Source of the DNA: Bradyrhizobium ivorense
Lineage (GTDB): Bacteria; Pseudomonadota; Alphaproteobacteria; Rhizobiales; Xanthobacteraceae
Assembly (NCBI RefSeq): GCF_900696085.1
Contig: NZ_CAADFC020000028.1
Span: forward strand, 620,001-684,000
DNA length: 64,000 bases
Reading direction: 5' to 3'
Shown: positions 26,335 to 34,582 of the stretch, one piece after another
Layout: every line of letters begins with the position of its first letter
How positions within the stretch are numbered: the stretch's first letter is position 1
The notes under the pieces: generated by a model
Database searches by the model: none
What the model was told of the DNA's origin: nothing
Seen by the model: the letters and a program-made list of their open reading frames with translations, nothing else
Program-made: the position numbers and the translations under genes

Positions 26335-27792
26335 TCAGACCAGGCCGAGCCAGTGCCACCAGGTCGCGGCACACAGGGCATAGAGCAGACAGGCGACGAT
26401 GCAGACGATCACGCCGACCTTGGGGAAATCCTCGACGCGGAGCCGGCCGGTGCCATAGACGAGGATGTTCGGCAGCGTGTTGTAGAACATCAGCAGCGGG
26501 TAGCCGCCGATGATCATTCCGGCCGGCAGCGCCAGCGCGACCGGGTTGACGCCCGCGGTCGTCGCCATCGCCAGGATGATCGGCAGCAGCGCGGTCGCCA
26601 TCGCGGTCGTGCCGACGAACATCACGTGCATGAACTGCACGATGAACATCACGACCACGATGACGACCAGCGCCGAGGCCCCGGCGAGGCCAAGGGCGTG
26701 GAAGATCGAATTCGCCATCCAGTTGGCGGCGCCGGTCTTCAGCAGGATGTCGCCGAGCGAAACGCCGCCGCCGGCGATCAGCAGCACCTGCCAGGAGACG
26801 CCCTTGTTGGCATCGCTCCAGTCCATCACGCCGAAGCGCGGCAGGAACAGCAGGCACGCTCCCGTCAGGCAAACCACCGTCGTGTCGAGTCCGGTGAGGC
26901 CCTGCGTCGCCCACAGGCAGGTGACCAGGACGAACACGCTCAGGGCGCGCCATTCGGCGGAAGACGTCGGGCCCATCGCCGCGAGATTTTGCGCGATCCG
27001 CGCGGTAGCCTGCTCATGGCCGGCCGCGAATTCCGGCGGGAACACGCGCTGGATGATCCACCAGGTGAACATGGTCATCGCCAGCGCCGGCGGGAATCCG
27101 TAGAGCAGCCATTCGGCATAGGTGATGGTATGGCCGCTGGTCTTGGCGACGAACTCGACCGTCACGGGGTTCGGCACCGTCGCCGTCAGCACGCCGGCGC
27201 CGATGGTCGCGTTGGTCATCGTCAGCGTGAGCAGCAGGTTGATCGCGAATGGCGAGCGGGCGCCGGCTCCGAAGATCGTCAGGATGCTGAGGCATTCCGG
27301 CAGCAGGATTGCCGTACGCGCGGTCGACGACGGAACCAGGAAGGCAAGGGCGATATTGACCAGCGTCACGCCGAGCGTGATCCGCGTCGGCGCGCTGCCG
27401 AAGCGCGCCAGGATGATGTAGGTGATGCGCTCGGCCAGCCGGGTCTTCACCATGGCGGTCGCGAGGATGAAGGCGCCGACGATGAGATAGACGGGCGAGG
27501 CGGAGAAGCCGTCGAGCGCGGTCCGGAGCGGAGCCGTTCCGGTCAGCACCGCGAGCGGCACCACCATCAGGCTGGCGATCGCGAGCGGGATCGCCTCGGT
27601 CAGGTAGAGCACGAAAATGCCGCCAAACAGCGCCAGCGCCTTGTGTCCCTGCAGGGACAGCGTCTCCGGGGTCGGGCTGAGCCAGATGGCGGCGGCGACG
27701 ACGACGGCGAGGGGAAGGCCGATCGCCTTCAGCGTCGCCTCCAGCGATCGGGGCGCATGCGCGGCGGCCTCCGCATGGGCGTGAGTTGACAC
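26335..27792 (-). CDS. SLC13/DASS-type carboxylate permease
   Basis: A 485-residue membrane protein with about 12-14 helices in two related halves, as in divalent anion:sodium symporters (CitT/NaDC type). Seen: LALFGGIFVLYLTEAIPLAI, the hairpin region LAFLVPSSTARTAILLP in the first half, and FVGTTAMATALLPIILAMA plus GGYPLLMFYNTLPNILVYGTG in the second. Substrates of the family are succinate, citrate, tartrate and similar acids. It starts with GTG 27792 behind GGGAG and is the first gene of the operon with the CoA-transferase. Confidence 0.85.
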   Translation of the reverse strand: MSTHAHAEAAAHAPRSLEATLKAIGLPLAVVVAAAIWLSPTPETLSLQGHKALALFGGIFVLYLTEAIPLAIASLMVVPLAVLTGTAPLRTALDGFSASPVYLIVGAFILATAMVKTRLAERITYIILARFGSAPTRITLGVTLVNIALAFLVPSSTARTAILLPECLSILTIFGAGARSPFAINLLLTLTMTNATIGAGVLTATVPNPVTVEFVAKTSGHTITYAEWLLYGFPPALAMTMFTWWIIQRVFPPEFAAGHEQATARIAQNLAAMGPTSSAEWRALSVFVLVTCLWATQGLTGLDTTVVCLTGACLLFLPRFGVMDWSDANKGVSWQVLLIAGGGVSLGDILLKTGAANWMANSIFHALGLAGASALVVIVVVMFIVQFMHVMFVGTTAMATALLPIILAMATTAGVNPVALALPAGMIIGGYPLLMFYNTLPNILVYGTGRLRVEDFPKVGVIVCIVACLLYALCAATWWHWLGLV

Positions 27793-27930
27793 GTGTTTCT
27801 CCCTGTCGAAGCATGCGGCGATGGATCGGGCCATCACGGTTTTGCAGCCGTGCTTCGCGGTGGGCGTAGCTTGGCCGCCGACCTTGCGTCCAATTGCAAG
27901 TTTTCAGGAGACGATAACCCGCGGGAATGT

Positions 27931-28112
27931 GCGGAGCGGACACAGCGCCCTGCCGATCCGCATCTCCACCACGTAGACCTGCGCGAACACGAACACACGG
28001 TGTCGTGCACGAGCGGCTGGGGCATGTTCAGCGAACGTGCGACCAGCCAGGTGGCCAGATGGATCAGCCACGGACCGGCCGCGCGCACCAATTCGATTAC
28101 CTCAGGCGTAAT
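27931..28112 (-). pseudogene. Dead copy of the 72-residue membrane gene
   Basis: Most bases match 20413-20662. The peptide LIHLATWLVARSLNMPQPLV is still readable, but a small change near 28000 shifts the frame after PLVH, and a deletion of about 70 bases removed the start codon and ribosome binding site. The TTACCTCAGGCGTAA site at its right end is kept. The relic faces away from the XRE gene at 28148, as a former divergent target would. Confidence 0.8.
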
Positions 28113-28140
28113 GGAACGGGCGAAATTCGCGTGGTAGGTT
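28097..28140 (+). promoter_or_regulatory. Putative leaderless XRE promoter with shared site
   Basis: TTACCTCAGGCGTAA at 28097-28111 repeats the site at 20648. A weak TGGAAC (28112) and TAGGTT (28135) are 17 bases apart, and the ATG follows seven bases later, so the message may be leaderless. No Shine-Dalgarno sequence is visible before 28148. Confidence 0.4.
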
Positions 28141-28147
28141 TTGCAGC

Positions 28148-28972
28148 ATGAACGCACATGCATCCACGGCGCGGGCCGAGCCCGCAAAACCCGTCCATAT
28201 CGGCGCGCATCTGCGCGAATGGCGGCAGCGCCGCCATCTCAGCCAGCTCGACCTCGCGGTCGAGGCCGAGATCTCGGCGCGGCATTTGAGCTTCGTCGAG
28301 ACCGGCCGCTCGGCGCCGTCGCGCGATATGGTCCTCAAACTGGCGGAGCGATTAGACGTGCCCCTGCGCGAACGCAACGTGCTGCTGGTCGCCGCGGGTT
28401 TCGCGCCCGCATTCCCGCAACGCCCGCTGGAGGATCCCGCGCTGAAATCGGCACGCGAGGCGATCAACCTGGTGCTGAAAGCGCACGAGCCGCATCCGGC
28501 GCTGGCCTATGACCGGCACTACAATCTGGTCTCCGCCAACCGCATGGTGGCACCGCTGCTGGAGGGCGTGCCGGAGCGGCTGCTCGGCCAACCCTTCAAC
28601 ATCCTGCGGCTGGCCTTCCATCCGGAGGGCCTGGCGCCGCGCACCGTCAATCTGCCGGAATGGGCCGCGCATCTGTTGGAGCGGCTGCACCGGCAATGCG
28701 AGGCCACCGCCGATCCGGAATTGCTGAAACTGTACCAGGACCTGAAATCCTATCCGATCCCGGCCCGATCGGCCCCGCTCACTCCCGACAACAATGTCGC
28801 GCTTCCGTTCAAGCTGCGGCTTAACGGCGAGGTGCTGAGCTTCATTTCGACCACGATGGTGTTCGGCACGCCGGTCGACATCACGCTGCAGGAACTGGCG
28901 CTGGAGACCTTCTTTCCGGCCGACGAACTGACCGCGGAGCGAATGCGGCAGATGGCCGCCAGCATGGGCTGA
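28148..28972 (+). CDS. XRE regulator with MmyB-like ligand domain, copy 1
   Basis: A 274-residue regulator. An XRE helix-turn-helix occupies residues 17-80 (LREWRQRRHLSQLDLAVEAE, SARHLSFVETGRSAPSRDMV). Residues 100-265 match the MmyB-like ligand-binding domain, a PAS-like fold thought to bind fatty acids or similar molecules: HPALAYDRHYNLVSANRMV, FNILRLAFHPEGLAPRTVNL, LRLNGEVLSFISTTMVFGTP, ELALETFFPAD. It is followed 48 bases later by a related gene. The dead membrane gene beside it suggests its original target was divergent. Confidence 0.88.
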   Translation: MNAHASTARAEPAKPVHIGAHLREWRQRRHLSQLDLAVEAEISARHLSFVETGRSAPSRDMVLKLAERLDVPLRERNVLLVAAGFAPAFPQRPLEDPALKSAREAINLVLKAHEPHPALAYDRHYNLVSANRMVAPLLEGVPERLLGQPFNILRLAFHPEGLAPRTVNLPEWAAHLLERLHRQCEATADPELLKLYQDLKSYPIPARSAPLTPDNNVALPFKLRLNGEVLSFISTTMVFGTPVDITLQELALETFFPADELTAERMRQMAASMG

Positions 28973-28984
28973 GCGGCGAAGCCT

Positions 28985-29013
28985 TTGCAGCGGAGGCGGC
29001 ATCGCTGCATAAT
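28985..29013 (+). promoter_or_regulatory. Putative leaderless promoter of the second XRE gene
   Basis: TTGCAG at 28985-28990 and CATAAT at 29008-29013 are 17 bases apart. The ATG at 29020 lies six bases after the -10, where RNA should start. No ribosome binding site precedes it. Confidence 0.5.
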
Positions 29014-29019
29014 CCGGCC

Positions 29020-29841
29020 ATGGACACGGCACCTAGCCGCGGCACACGACCGCATCCCGTCGGCACCCTCCTGCGCGATTGGCGCGGGCGGCGCGCCATG
29101 AGTCAGGCCGATCTTGCCTTCGATGCCGGCATCTCCATCAAGCATCTCAGTTTCGTCGAAACCGGCAAGGCGGTCGCAAGCCGCGAGATCCTGCTGCAGC
29201 TCGCTGCTGCGCTCGGCCTATCCTTGCGCGATCGCAACGCGCTGCTCGAGGCCGGCGGCTTTGCGCGACAATATGGCGAGCGGGATTTGTCGGCGCCCGA
29301 CATCGCCGGCGCGCGGCGGGCGATCGACCTGCTGCTGCGCCGGCACGAGCCATTCCCCGCCATCGTCACCGACCGGCAATGGAATGTGATCGAGGCGAAC
29401 CGCGCGGCGACGCGGCTGATGACGATGCTGCTGGGCCCGGTGCGGATGCAGCGCCCGCTCAACCACATGCGGATGTTCCTGGCGCCGGATGAACTCAGGC
29501 CGTTCGTCGAGAACTGGCCGCAGCTCGCCGCGGCGCTGCTGCTGCGGGCGCGGCACGAGGCGATGGCCGCGCCGCTCGACCTTGCGCTGCAATCGACCTG
29601 GCGCGAGCTCTTGAAGCTGCCTGATGTATCCGCGCCGCAATTGATCGAGAGCGAGACGCCGGGGCCGCTGTGTGAGGTGCGGCTGCGCAAGGGCGATGTC
29701 GGCATCGGCCTGATCGGCACCGTGCTGACGCTCGGCACGCCGCAGGACGTCACGCTGCAGGAGCTGCGCATCGAGATGTTCATGCCGGCCGACAGCGCCA
29801 CCGAGGCGACGCTGTCGGCGCTGGCCGCTCAGGACGCCTGA
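29020..29841 (+). CDS. XRE regulator with MmyB-like ligand domain, copy 2
   Basis: A 273-residue paralogue of the preceding protein with the same order: XRE HTH (LLRDWRGRRAMSQADLAFDA, SIKHLSFVETGKAVASREIL), then the MmyB-like domain (FPAIVTDRQWNVIEANRAAT, HMRMFLAPDELRPFVENWP, VGIGLIGTVLTLGTPQDVTL, ELRIEMFMPAD). The two may sense different ligands. Its last 13 bases overlap the convergent thioesterase gene. Confidence 0.87.
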   Translation: MDTAPSRGTRPHPVGTLLRDWRGRRAMSQADLAFDAGISIKHLSFVETGKAVASREILLQLAAALGLSLRDRNALLEAGGFARQYGERDLSAPDIAGARRAIDLLLRRHEPFPAIVTDRQWNVIEANRAATRLMTMLLGPVRMQRPLNHMRMFLAPDELRPFVENWPQLAAALLLRARHEAMAAPLDLALQSTWRELLKLPDVSAPQLIESETPGPLCEVRLRKGDVGIGLIGTVLTLGTPQDVTLQELRIEMFMPADSATEATLSALAAQDA

Positions 29842-30626
29842 GCCTGCGCCGCGCGGCGCTCAAAACTCATCGCCTGCATCACCTCGGCGAACGGGCCGGC
29901 ACGATCGCTCAACGTCGCCATGGTGAGCCCGGCGCCGCCGGCCCCGACCCGGGTGCGCGAGCGGATCAGGATCCAGTCGCCCTCGGGCGGGCGGAAGAAG
30001 TAGAGGCCGATCTCGGGATTGATGAAGGTCCATTCGCGCATGTCGACGATCTGCGCGACGCCGCTGGAGAAATCCGCGGCCTGCACCGCCTGCAGCAGCG
30101 GCGTGTTGGCCTCGCCGGCAACCAGCGGCACGTCGAGCCGCATCCAGGCGGCAGCGGGTCCGGGCTTTTCCAACGCGCCTTCGATCAGCCGCACCGAGAC
30201 GTTCTGAAAATAGCGGCTCCATTTCTGCGCAAAGGCCGGCGGCGGCGTTCCCGCCTCGGGTGCCTTGTCCGCACCTGCCGCAGGCGCGAACGGATCGAGC
30301 GGCGTGTCCTGGCCTTGCGCCGCCAGCAGCGCGGTGCAGCGGCCGATCACGGTCTCGCCGTCGAGCAGGCGAACCTGGACCGTCTTGGCCTTGCGGCCAT
30401 CTCGCAGCACGGCGGTGTCAAGGGCGAAGGCGCGCAGGCCCGCCGGCCGCGACAGGTCGAAGGTGAGGCGGCGGACCGCGAACCCCGAGGTGTCAGCTAG
30501 CCGCTCGACCTCGCGCGTCATCAGCGCGGTGGTCGCGCTGCCCTGCAGCATGTCCGGCGACCATGGCCCGCCGGCGTGCTCGGTGGCGCGAAACAGCGGT
30601 CCTTCGGGCTGGAAAATGGCGGCCAT
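29829..30626 (-). CDS. Double-hotdog acyl-CoA thioesterase-like protein
   Basis: A 265-residue protein of the two-hotdog thioesterase family (TesB-like, 4HBT_3). First half: GGPWSPDMLQGSATTALMTR, VRRLTFDLSRPAGL, KTVQVRLLDGETVIGRCTAL. Second half: WMRLDVPLVAGEANTPLLQA, QAADFSSGVAQIVD, FINPEIGLYFFRPPEGDWIL. Members hydrolyse acyl-CoA; the acyl group is unknown. The start at 30626 is preceded by GGAG at six bases; ATG 30638 is the alternative. Confidence 0.8.
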   Translation of the reverse strand: MAAIFQPEGPLFRATEHAGGPWSPDMLQGSATTALMTREVERLADTSGFAVRRLTFDLSRPAGLRAFALDTAVLRDGRKAKTVQVRLLDGETVIGRCTALLAAQGQDTPLDPFAPAAGADKAPEAGTPPPAFAQKWSRYFQNVSVRLIEGALEKPGPAAAWMRLDVPLVAGEANTPLLQAVQAADFSSGVAQIVDMREWTFINPEIGLYFFRPPEGDWILIRSRTRVGAGGAGLTMATLSDRAGPFAEVMQAMSFERRAAQAQAS

Positions 30627-30783
30627 CGGCGTCTCCATTGGGCTTGGGGCAAGCCGATGTCTAGAAAGCCGGCGGTCGTCCCACAATAACCGCCGAGGTT
30701 ATGTGATGCGTGACATGCGGCCGCTGGCCTTGTCTTGGCCGGTGAGGGGCTTAACTTCAGGCCTCATTCCGGGAGGACGTCTC

Positions 30784-31449
30784 ATGAGCACGCTGAAACC
30801 GCTTCGCCTCGACATCGTCTCCGACGTCGTCTGCCCCTGGTGCTATATCGGCAAGCACCGCATCGAGGACGCGCTGAAGCTCGTGCCTGACGTGCCGGTC
30901 GAGGTGCATTGGCGGCCGTTCTTCCTCAACAATTGGGTGCCGCGCGAGGGCATTAGCCGGGAGGAATATCTCACCGCCAAGTTCGGCTCGGTCGATGCCT
31001 ACAAGGGTATCGCGGGCCGCGTGGTCGCGGCTGCCAATGAGGAGGGGCTCAGCTATCGCCCCGAGTTGGTCAAGCGCCAGCCCAACACCATCGATTGCCA
31101 CCGCCTGATCCACTGGGCCGAGGCCGAGGGCAAGGCCGCCGAGATGAAGCAGCGGCTGATGGAATTGTATTTCCGCGACGGCGGCGATCTCACCGACAGC
31201 AATGTGCTGGTGCAGGCGGCTGAAGATGTCGGGCTCGACGCCGACGACGTGCGCAGGCGCCTCGCCACTGATGAAGACGTCGCCCTCGTTTCGGCGCAGG
31301 CCCAGGAAGCCGCCGACAAGGGCATTTCGGGCGTGCCGACCTTCGTGTTCGCGCAGAAATACGCCGTCTCCGGCGCCCAGCCGGCCGAGCAGCTTGCTCG
31401 CGCTATCCGCGGGGTCTCCGCCGAGATTAACGCCGAGGCGGCGGAGTAG
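30784..31449 (+). CDS. DsbA-family (FrnE-like) oxidoreductase
   Basis: A 221-residue cytosolic thioredoxin-fold protein of the DsbA/FrnE group. The active-site motif CPWC (Cys17-Cys20) follows the first strand LRLDIVSDVV. The helical insertion contains YKGIAGRVVAAANEEGLSYR and NTIDCHRLIHWAEAEGK, and the cis-Pro loop is GISGVPTFVFAQKYAVSGAQ. Relatives act as disulfide isomerases or 2-hydroxychromene-2-carboxylate isomerases. No signal peptide is present. GGGAGGAC precedes ATG 30784. Confidence 0.88.
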   Translation: MSTLKPLRLDIVSDVVCPWCYIGKHRIEDALKLVPDVPVEVHWRPFFLNNWVPREGISREEYLTAKFGSVDAYKGIAGRVVAAANEEGLSYRPELVKRQPNTIDCHRLIHWAEAEGKAAEMKQRLMELYFRDGGDLTDSNVLVQAAEDVGLDADDVRRRLATDEDVALVSAQAQEAADKGISGVPTFVFAQKYAVSGAQPAEQLARAIRGVSAEINAEAAE

Positions 31450-31500
31450 CCGGCTTGTAATTGTCGAACGCACGCGCGACTATCCGTTTCGGAGACATCA

Positions 31501-31704
31501 ATGAAGATCAAGATCGTTGTGCATGAGGCTGAAGAAGGGGGATTCTGGGCCGAAGTCCCCGCGATCCCCGGCTGCGCCAGCCAGGGCGAGAGCATGGACG
31601 AGCTCATGCAGAACCTGCAGGAGGCGATCGAGGGCTGCTTGTCCATCGAGGTCGCGGCGCCGGAGCCGGGCGGTGTAGAACGGATGCTGGAATTGCCGGC
31701 ATGA
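31501..31704 (+). CDS. hicB: HicB-family antitoxin
   Basis: A 67-residue antitoxin with the partial RNase H-like fold: KIKIVVHEAEEGGFWAEVPA, PGCASQGESMDELMQNLQEA. Short HicB proteins of this type bind and block the HicA mRNA interferase. GGAG precedes the ATG, and the stop overlaps the hicA start (ATGA). Here hicB precedes hicA. The toxin gene is broken, so the antitoxin has no active partner at this locus. Confidence 0.85.
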   Translation: MKIKIVVHEAEEGGFWAEVPAIPGCASQGESMDELMQNLQEAIEGCLSIEVAAPEPGGVERMLELPA

Positions 31705-31896
31705 AATCCTGCTCCGGCCGAGAGTTTGCCCGGATCATCGAGCGCCACGGTTGGACATTGCTACGCGTAAGCGGGATTCATCACATCTACGGAAAGCCAG
31801 GCAGCATTGGTCCCGATCCACGGCAACAAGCCACTAAAGACGGGTCTTTTGCGACATCTGGCGAAGCTTGCCGAAATTCCGGATGAAGATCTCTAG
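31701..31896 (+). pseudogene. hicA: Frameshifted hicA toxin gene
   Basis: The first 34 codons read as HicA (CSGREFARIIERHGWTLLRV, then HHIYGKPGS). At about 31806 the frame must shift for the rest to make sense: in the other frame the codons give VPIHGNKPLKTGLLRHLAKL followed by AEIPDEDL and a TAG at 31894-31896, the normal HicA ending. The unshifted frame stops at 31886 with an unrelated tail. A short deletion or a one-base insertion would explain it. The usual SGSHH motif is SGIHH here. Confidence 0.8.
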
Positions 31897-31955
31897 GACG
31901 TCGTGATCTGCACCAGATACTCTGAAACCTCCAGCAAAAAACTTGGGGAACCACC

Positions 31956-32594
31956 ATGATCTATGAGCTGCGAACTTACACCGCCCGCCCGGGCACCGTC
32001 GGCGAGGTGGTCAAGGCGGCGAGCACGCTGTCGCGCGACATCCGCGGCGACAACTTTGGCAAGCTCGAGGGCTACTGGATCACCGAGATCGGTCCGCTCA
32101 ACCAGGTGATGCACATGTGGAGCTACGCCGATCTCAACGAACGGACCCGGCTGCGTGCCGAGCTGGCGAAGAATTCGCGCTGGACCGGCGAGTACATTCC
32201 GGCGATCCGTCCGTTCCTGGTGCGCCAGGAGGTTCGCTTGCTCAATGCGATCATCCCGCCGGTCGCGCCGGCCACCTCGGGCAACGTCTACGAATTCCGC
32301 AACTACCGCGCCAAGCCGCTTGGCGCCTCCAAACAATGGCAGGAGCTGTTCACCGGAGTGATGCCGACGCGCGAGAAATATTCGAAAATCGTCGGCCTCT
32401 GGTACACCGACGCCGGGCAGCCGAACGAGGTTTGCCACATCTGGGCCTATCCCGATCTCAACGCCCGCGCCGCCGCACGCGGCGCTGCGATGAAGGATCC
32501 GGCCTGGCAGGAATTTCTGGGCAAGGGCACGCAGCTGCTCGAGGAGATGCACTCCACCATTATGCTGCCGGCGCCGCACTCGCCATTGCAGTGA
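31956..32594 (+). CDS. NIPSNAP family protein
   Basis: A 212-residue protein made of two ferredoxin-like NIPSNAP repeats: MIYELRTYTARPGTVGEVVK with GYWITEIGPLNQVMHMWSYA, then NVYEFRNYRAKPLGASKQWQ with GLWYTDAGQPNEVCHIWAYP. The second copy starts at about residue 112. NIPSNAP proteins are small dimeric alpha-beta barrels of uncertain role in bacteria. GGGGA precedes the start. It stands alone. Confidence 0.88.
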   Translation: MIYELRTYTARPGTVGEVVKAASTLSRDIRGDNFGKLEGYWITEIGPLNQVMHMWSYADLNERTRLRAELAKNSRWTGEYIPAIRPFLVRQEVRLLNAIIPPVAPATSGNVYEFRNYRAKPLGASKQWQELFTGVMPTREKYSKIVGLWYTDAGQPNEVCHIWAYPDLNARAAARGAAMKDPAWQEFLGKGTQLLEEMHSTIMLPAPHSPLQ

Positions 32595-32598
32595 GAGA

Positions 32599-33840
32599 TC
32601 AAGCCGACTTTCCGCGCCGGTTGCGGATGAACCCGACGGCACGACGCGCGGCCTCGTAGGCGAGGCCGCGCATCGTCACGGCTGCGTGAATCACAGGCAC
32701 CAGCGGATCGTGCCGGCGCAGCGGCAGCAGCACGTCGCCGATCGCAAAGCGGCCGCGCCAGATCGGATCGATCATGGGATGGCCGGGCGCTGCCGTGGAA
32801 TCGGCCGAGGCGATCGCGCCATCGGCGCAGAGATGGCGCGTCAGCTCCAGCGTCAATTGCGCGCCGGGCGAGGATTTTGCGAAGCGCTCGTCGATGCCGA
32901 TCTTGAAAAAGAAGGCGCGGTCCTGGTGGCGCAGCACGATGCCGCCGGCGACCGGCGTGTCGCCCGCATAAAGCGTGATGATCTCGCAGCGGCCGGCCTC
33001 TGCCATCGCCACCGTGGCGCGGCGGATGAAGGCGGCGTCGCCGGGATGCTGGCCGAGCGCGGTGCCGCGCTTGCCCTTCCAGCCGCCGGCTTCCAGCGCA
33101 AGGAAGGTCTCCAGCGCGGCCGCGACCTCGTGCGGCGTGCGCGCGACGTCGAAGCGCACCACGCCGTGCTCGGCAAGGCGGTTGCGCTGCCGCCGCAGCT
33201 CCTTCAGCCGCTTGGCGCCGAGCGCATCGCGCAGCAATGCGTCGGCATCGCGCGTCGCGTCGAGCTCGGCGCGCTGATAGGCGCTCAGCAGGCGCGGCCG
33301 CAGCCCGTCGCGCGCCAGCACCGCGCGGATCGCCGCCATCGCAGCGCCTTCGAGCGACATGGTGCGCAGGATCAGCGCATGCGCGCCGGCATCGCGGGCC
33401 TGCTGGAACATTTTTGCGATGGCATGTTCGGCCGCGTCGCGATCGAGCAGCGGCGTGCATAGCGTGCCATAGGGCTCGGCCCCGACCAGCGCGGGCAGGG
33501 GAATCTTGTAGATCCGCCGCATCGGGATGACCGGCAGCAGGCCGATCAATTGGCCCGCATCATTGCTGGCGCTCAGTACCGACGCGTCGGTGCGACCGCG
33601 GGCGGAGGCATCCACCGCCAATTCCCAATCGGGCTGGTAGTAGCCGTTCGGCTCGATCGCGCGCTCGACCAGCGCCCGCCACGGGCCGACCGGAGCGCCG
33701 GCCAGCGGCGGCAGCGCGCGCGCATCCGCGGCATCGCGATCAGATGCTCCGCGGATCATCGCCCGATCAGCAATATCGGCCACGTCACAGTTTCCCCGTG
33801 CAGGGCCGTTTCCCGGCCGGCCTGCGTTCGTCACCGTCAC
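32599..33840 (-). CDS. GNAT-fold (BioF2-like) acetyltransferase
   Basis: A 413-residue protein of the GNAT superfamily subgroup PF13480, seen in cellulose, capsule and peptidoglycan-like assembly clusters. The second half has the typical LGAKRLKELRRQRNRLAEHG, then FLALEAGGWKGKRGTALGQH and GDTPVAGGIVLRHQDRAFFF with KIGIDERFAKSSPGAQLTLE. The acceptor is unknown and no polysaccharide genes are nearby. The start is uncertain: GTG 33840 gives the longest frame without a good site, and an ATG lies 26 codons in. Confidence 0.75.
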   Translation of the reverse strand: MTVTNAGRPGNGPARGNCDVADIADRAMIRGASDRDAADARALPPLAGAPVGPWRALVERAIEPNGYYQPDWELAVDASARGRTDASVLSASNDAGQLIGLLPVIPMRRIYKIPLPALVGAEPYGTLCTPLLDRDAAEHAIAKMFQQARDAGAHALILRTMSLEGAAMAAIRAVLARDGLRPRLLSAYQRAELDATRDADALLRDALGAKRLKELRRQRNRLAEHGVVRFDVARTPHEVAAALETFLALEAGGWKGKRGTALGQHPGDAAFIRRATVAMAEAGRCEIITLYAGDTPVAGGIVLRHQDRAFFFKIGIDERFAKSSPGAQLTLELTRHLCADGAIASADSTAAPGHPMIDPIWRGRFAIGDVLLPLRRHDPLVPVIHAAVTMRGLAYEAARRAVGFIRNRRGKSA

Positions 33841-33988
33841 GCTAACGGAAAGAAATGGAGAATGCCGTTGGGGCCATCAGGCAATTTGAGCGGTAATGTT
33901 AACGATGCGTTCAACGTGGCGGCGCGGCGTTCCCGCGCATCACGAGGCCGCCGCAGCGGCGGGCGGCCTCGTCGTGTGGCCGGATGCG

Positions 33989-34321
33989 TTACCAGCGATC
34001 GTTGCCGACGCCGACACCAACACTGACGCCGGGCGCGCGAATGCCGACGCCGCCGCGCGGACCGTCATCCCAGTCGCGATCGCGATAGACGCGGCGTTCG
34101 ATGTAGCGTTCGCGCGGCTGGTAGCCGTAGGACTCGCGCACGATGGTGCGGCCGCCGCGGCTGCGATAGCAGCGTCCGTCCTCGTCGCAGATCATGCGAA
34201 CCTGTTGCACCAGATCGGGGTTGGCATATTCCGTCGAGCTGATGATGTCGGATGCCTTGGCCGCGCTGCCGACGGACAGTGCGCCGACACCTGCGAGAAT
34301 TGCGATTGCAATCGTCCTCAT
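33989..34321 (-). CDS. Small exported protein with basic tail
   Basis: A 110-residue protein with a signal peptide (RTIAIAILAGVGALSVGSAA, cleavage near AKA-SD). The mature part is rich in Tyr/Arg/Asp (YGYQPRERYIERRVYRDRDW) and ends with a Gly/Val run (GVGIRAPGVSVGVGVGNDRW). A CDEDGRC pair may form a disulfide. GAGGAGG precedes the start at 34321. No known domain. Confidence 0.65.
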   Translation of the reverse strand: MRTIAIAILAGVGALSVGSAAKASDIISSTEYANPDLVQQVRMICDEDGRCYRSRGGRTIVRESYGYQPRERYIERRVYRDRDWDDGPRGGVGIRAPGVSVGVGVGNDRW

Positions 34322-34582
34322 GTTTCCTCCTCGTAGCGATGCTGCCCGCGCGGGACAAATCAGCGCGAGCGCATTGGTTCCGAGAGTTCCCTGGGTTCCG
34401 TGCGAAGCGCGTGAATTGTATCGAAGCCACGGCCGCGCAAATGCCGGCCACGGCAATTGCAAATCAGTCGTTGGATGACCGTTTGAAGCGCATGAGAGCG
34501 CGGACCGGTTGCAAACGGATGGCACGTTGTGCGCTCTGCGCATCCGCGTTGTTGTATCCGCCGTGCTCCAAACTTGCCGCAG

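Larger units (their letters stand above)
27793..28147. other. Control region and gene relic between operon and XRE gene
   Basis: The left part upstream of 27792 should carry the promoter of the permease operon; I found no clear LysR-type T-N11-A site. The right part is filled by the dead gene copy at 27931-28112 and the XRE promoter. Confidence 0.5.

Noticed and set aside
20413..28112. Island bounded by direct repeats as a mobile element
   Set aside because: The two similar segments (20413-20662 and 27931-28112) flank the catabolic genes, but they are old, diverged copies including a gene, and no integrase or att-like site is present. Duplication of an operon fragment explains them better.
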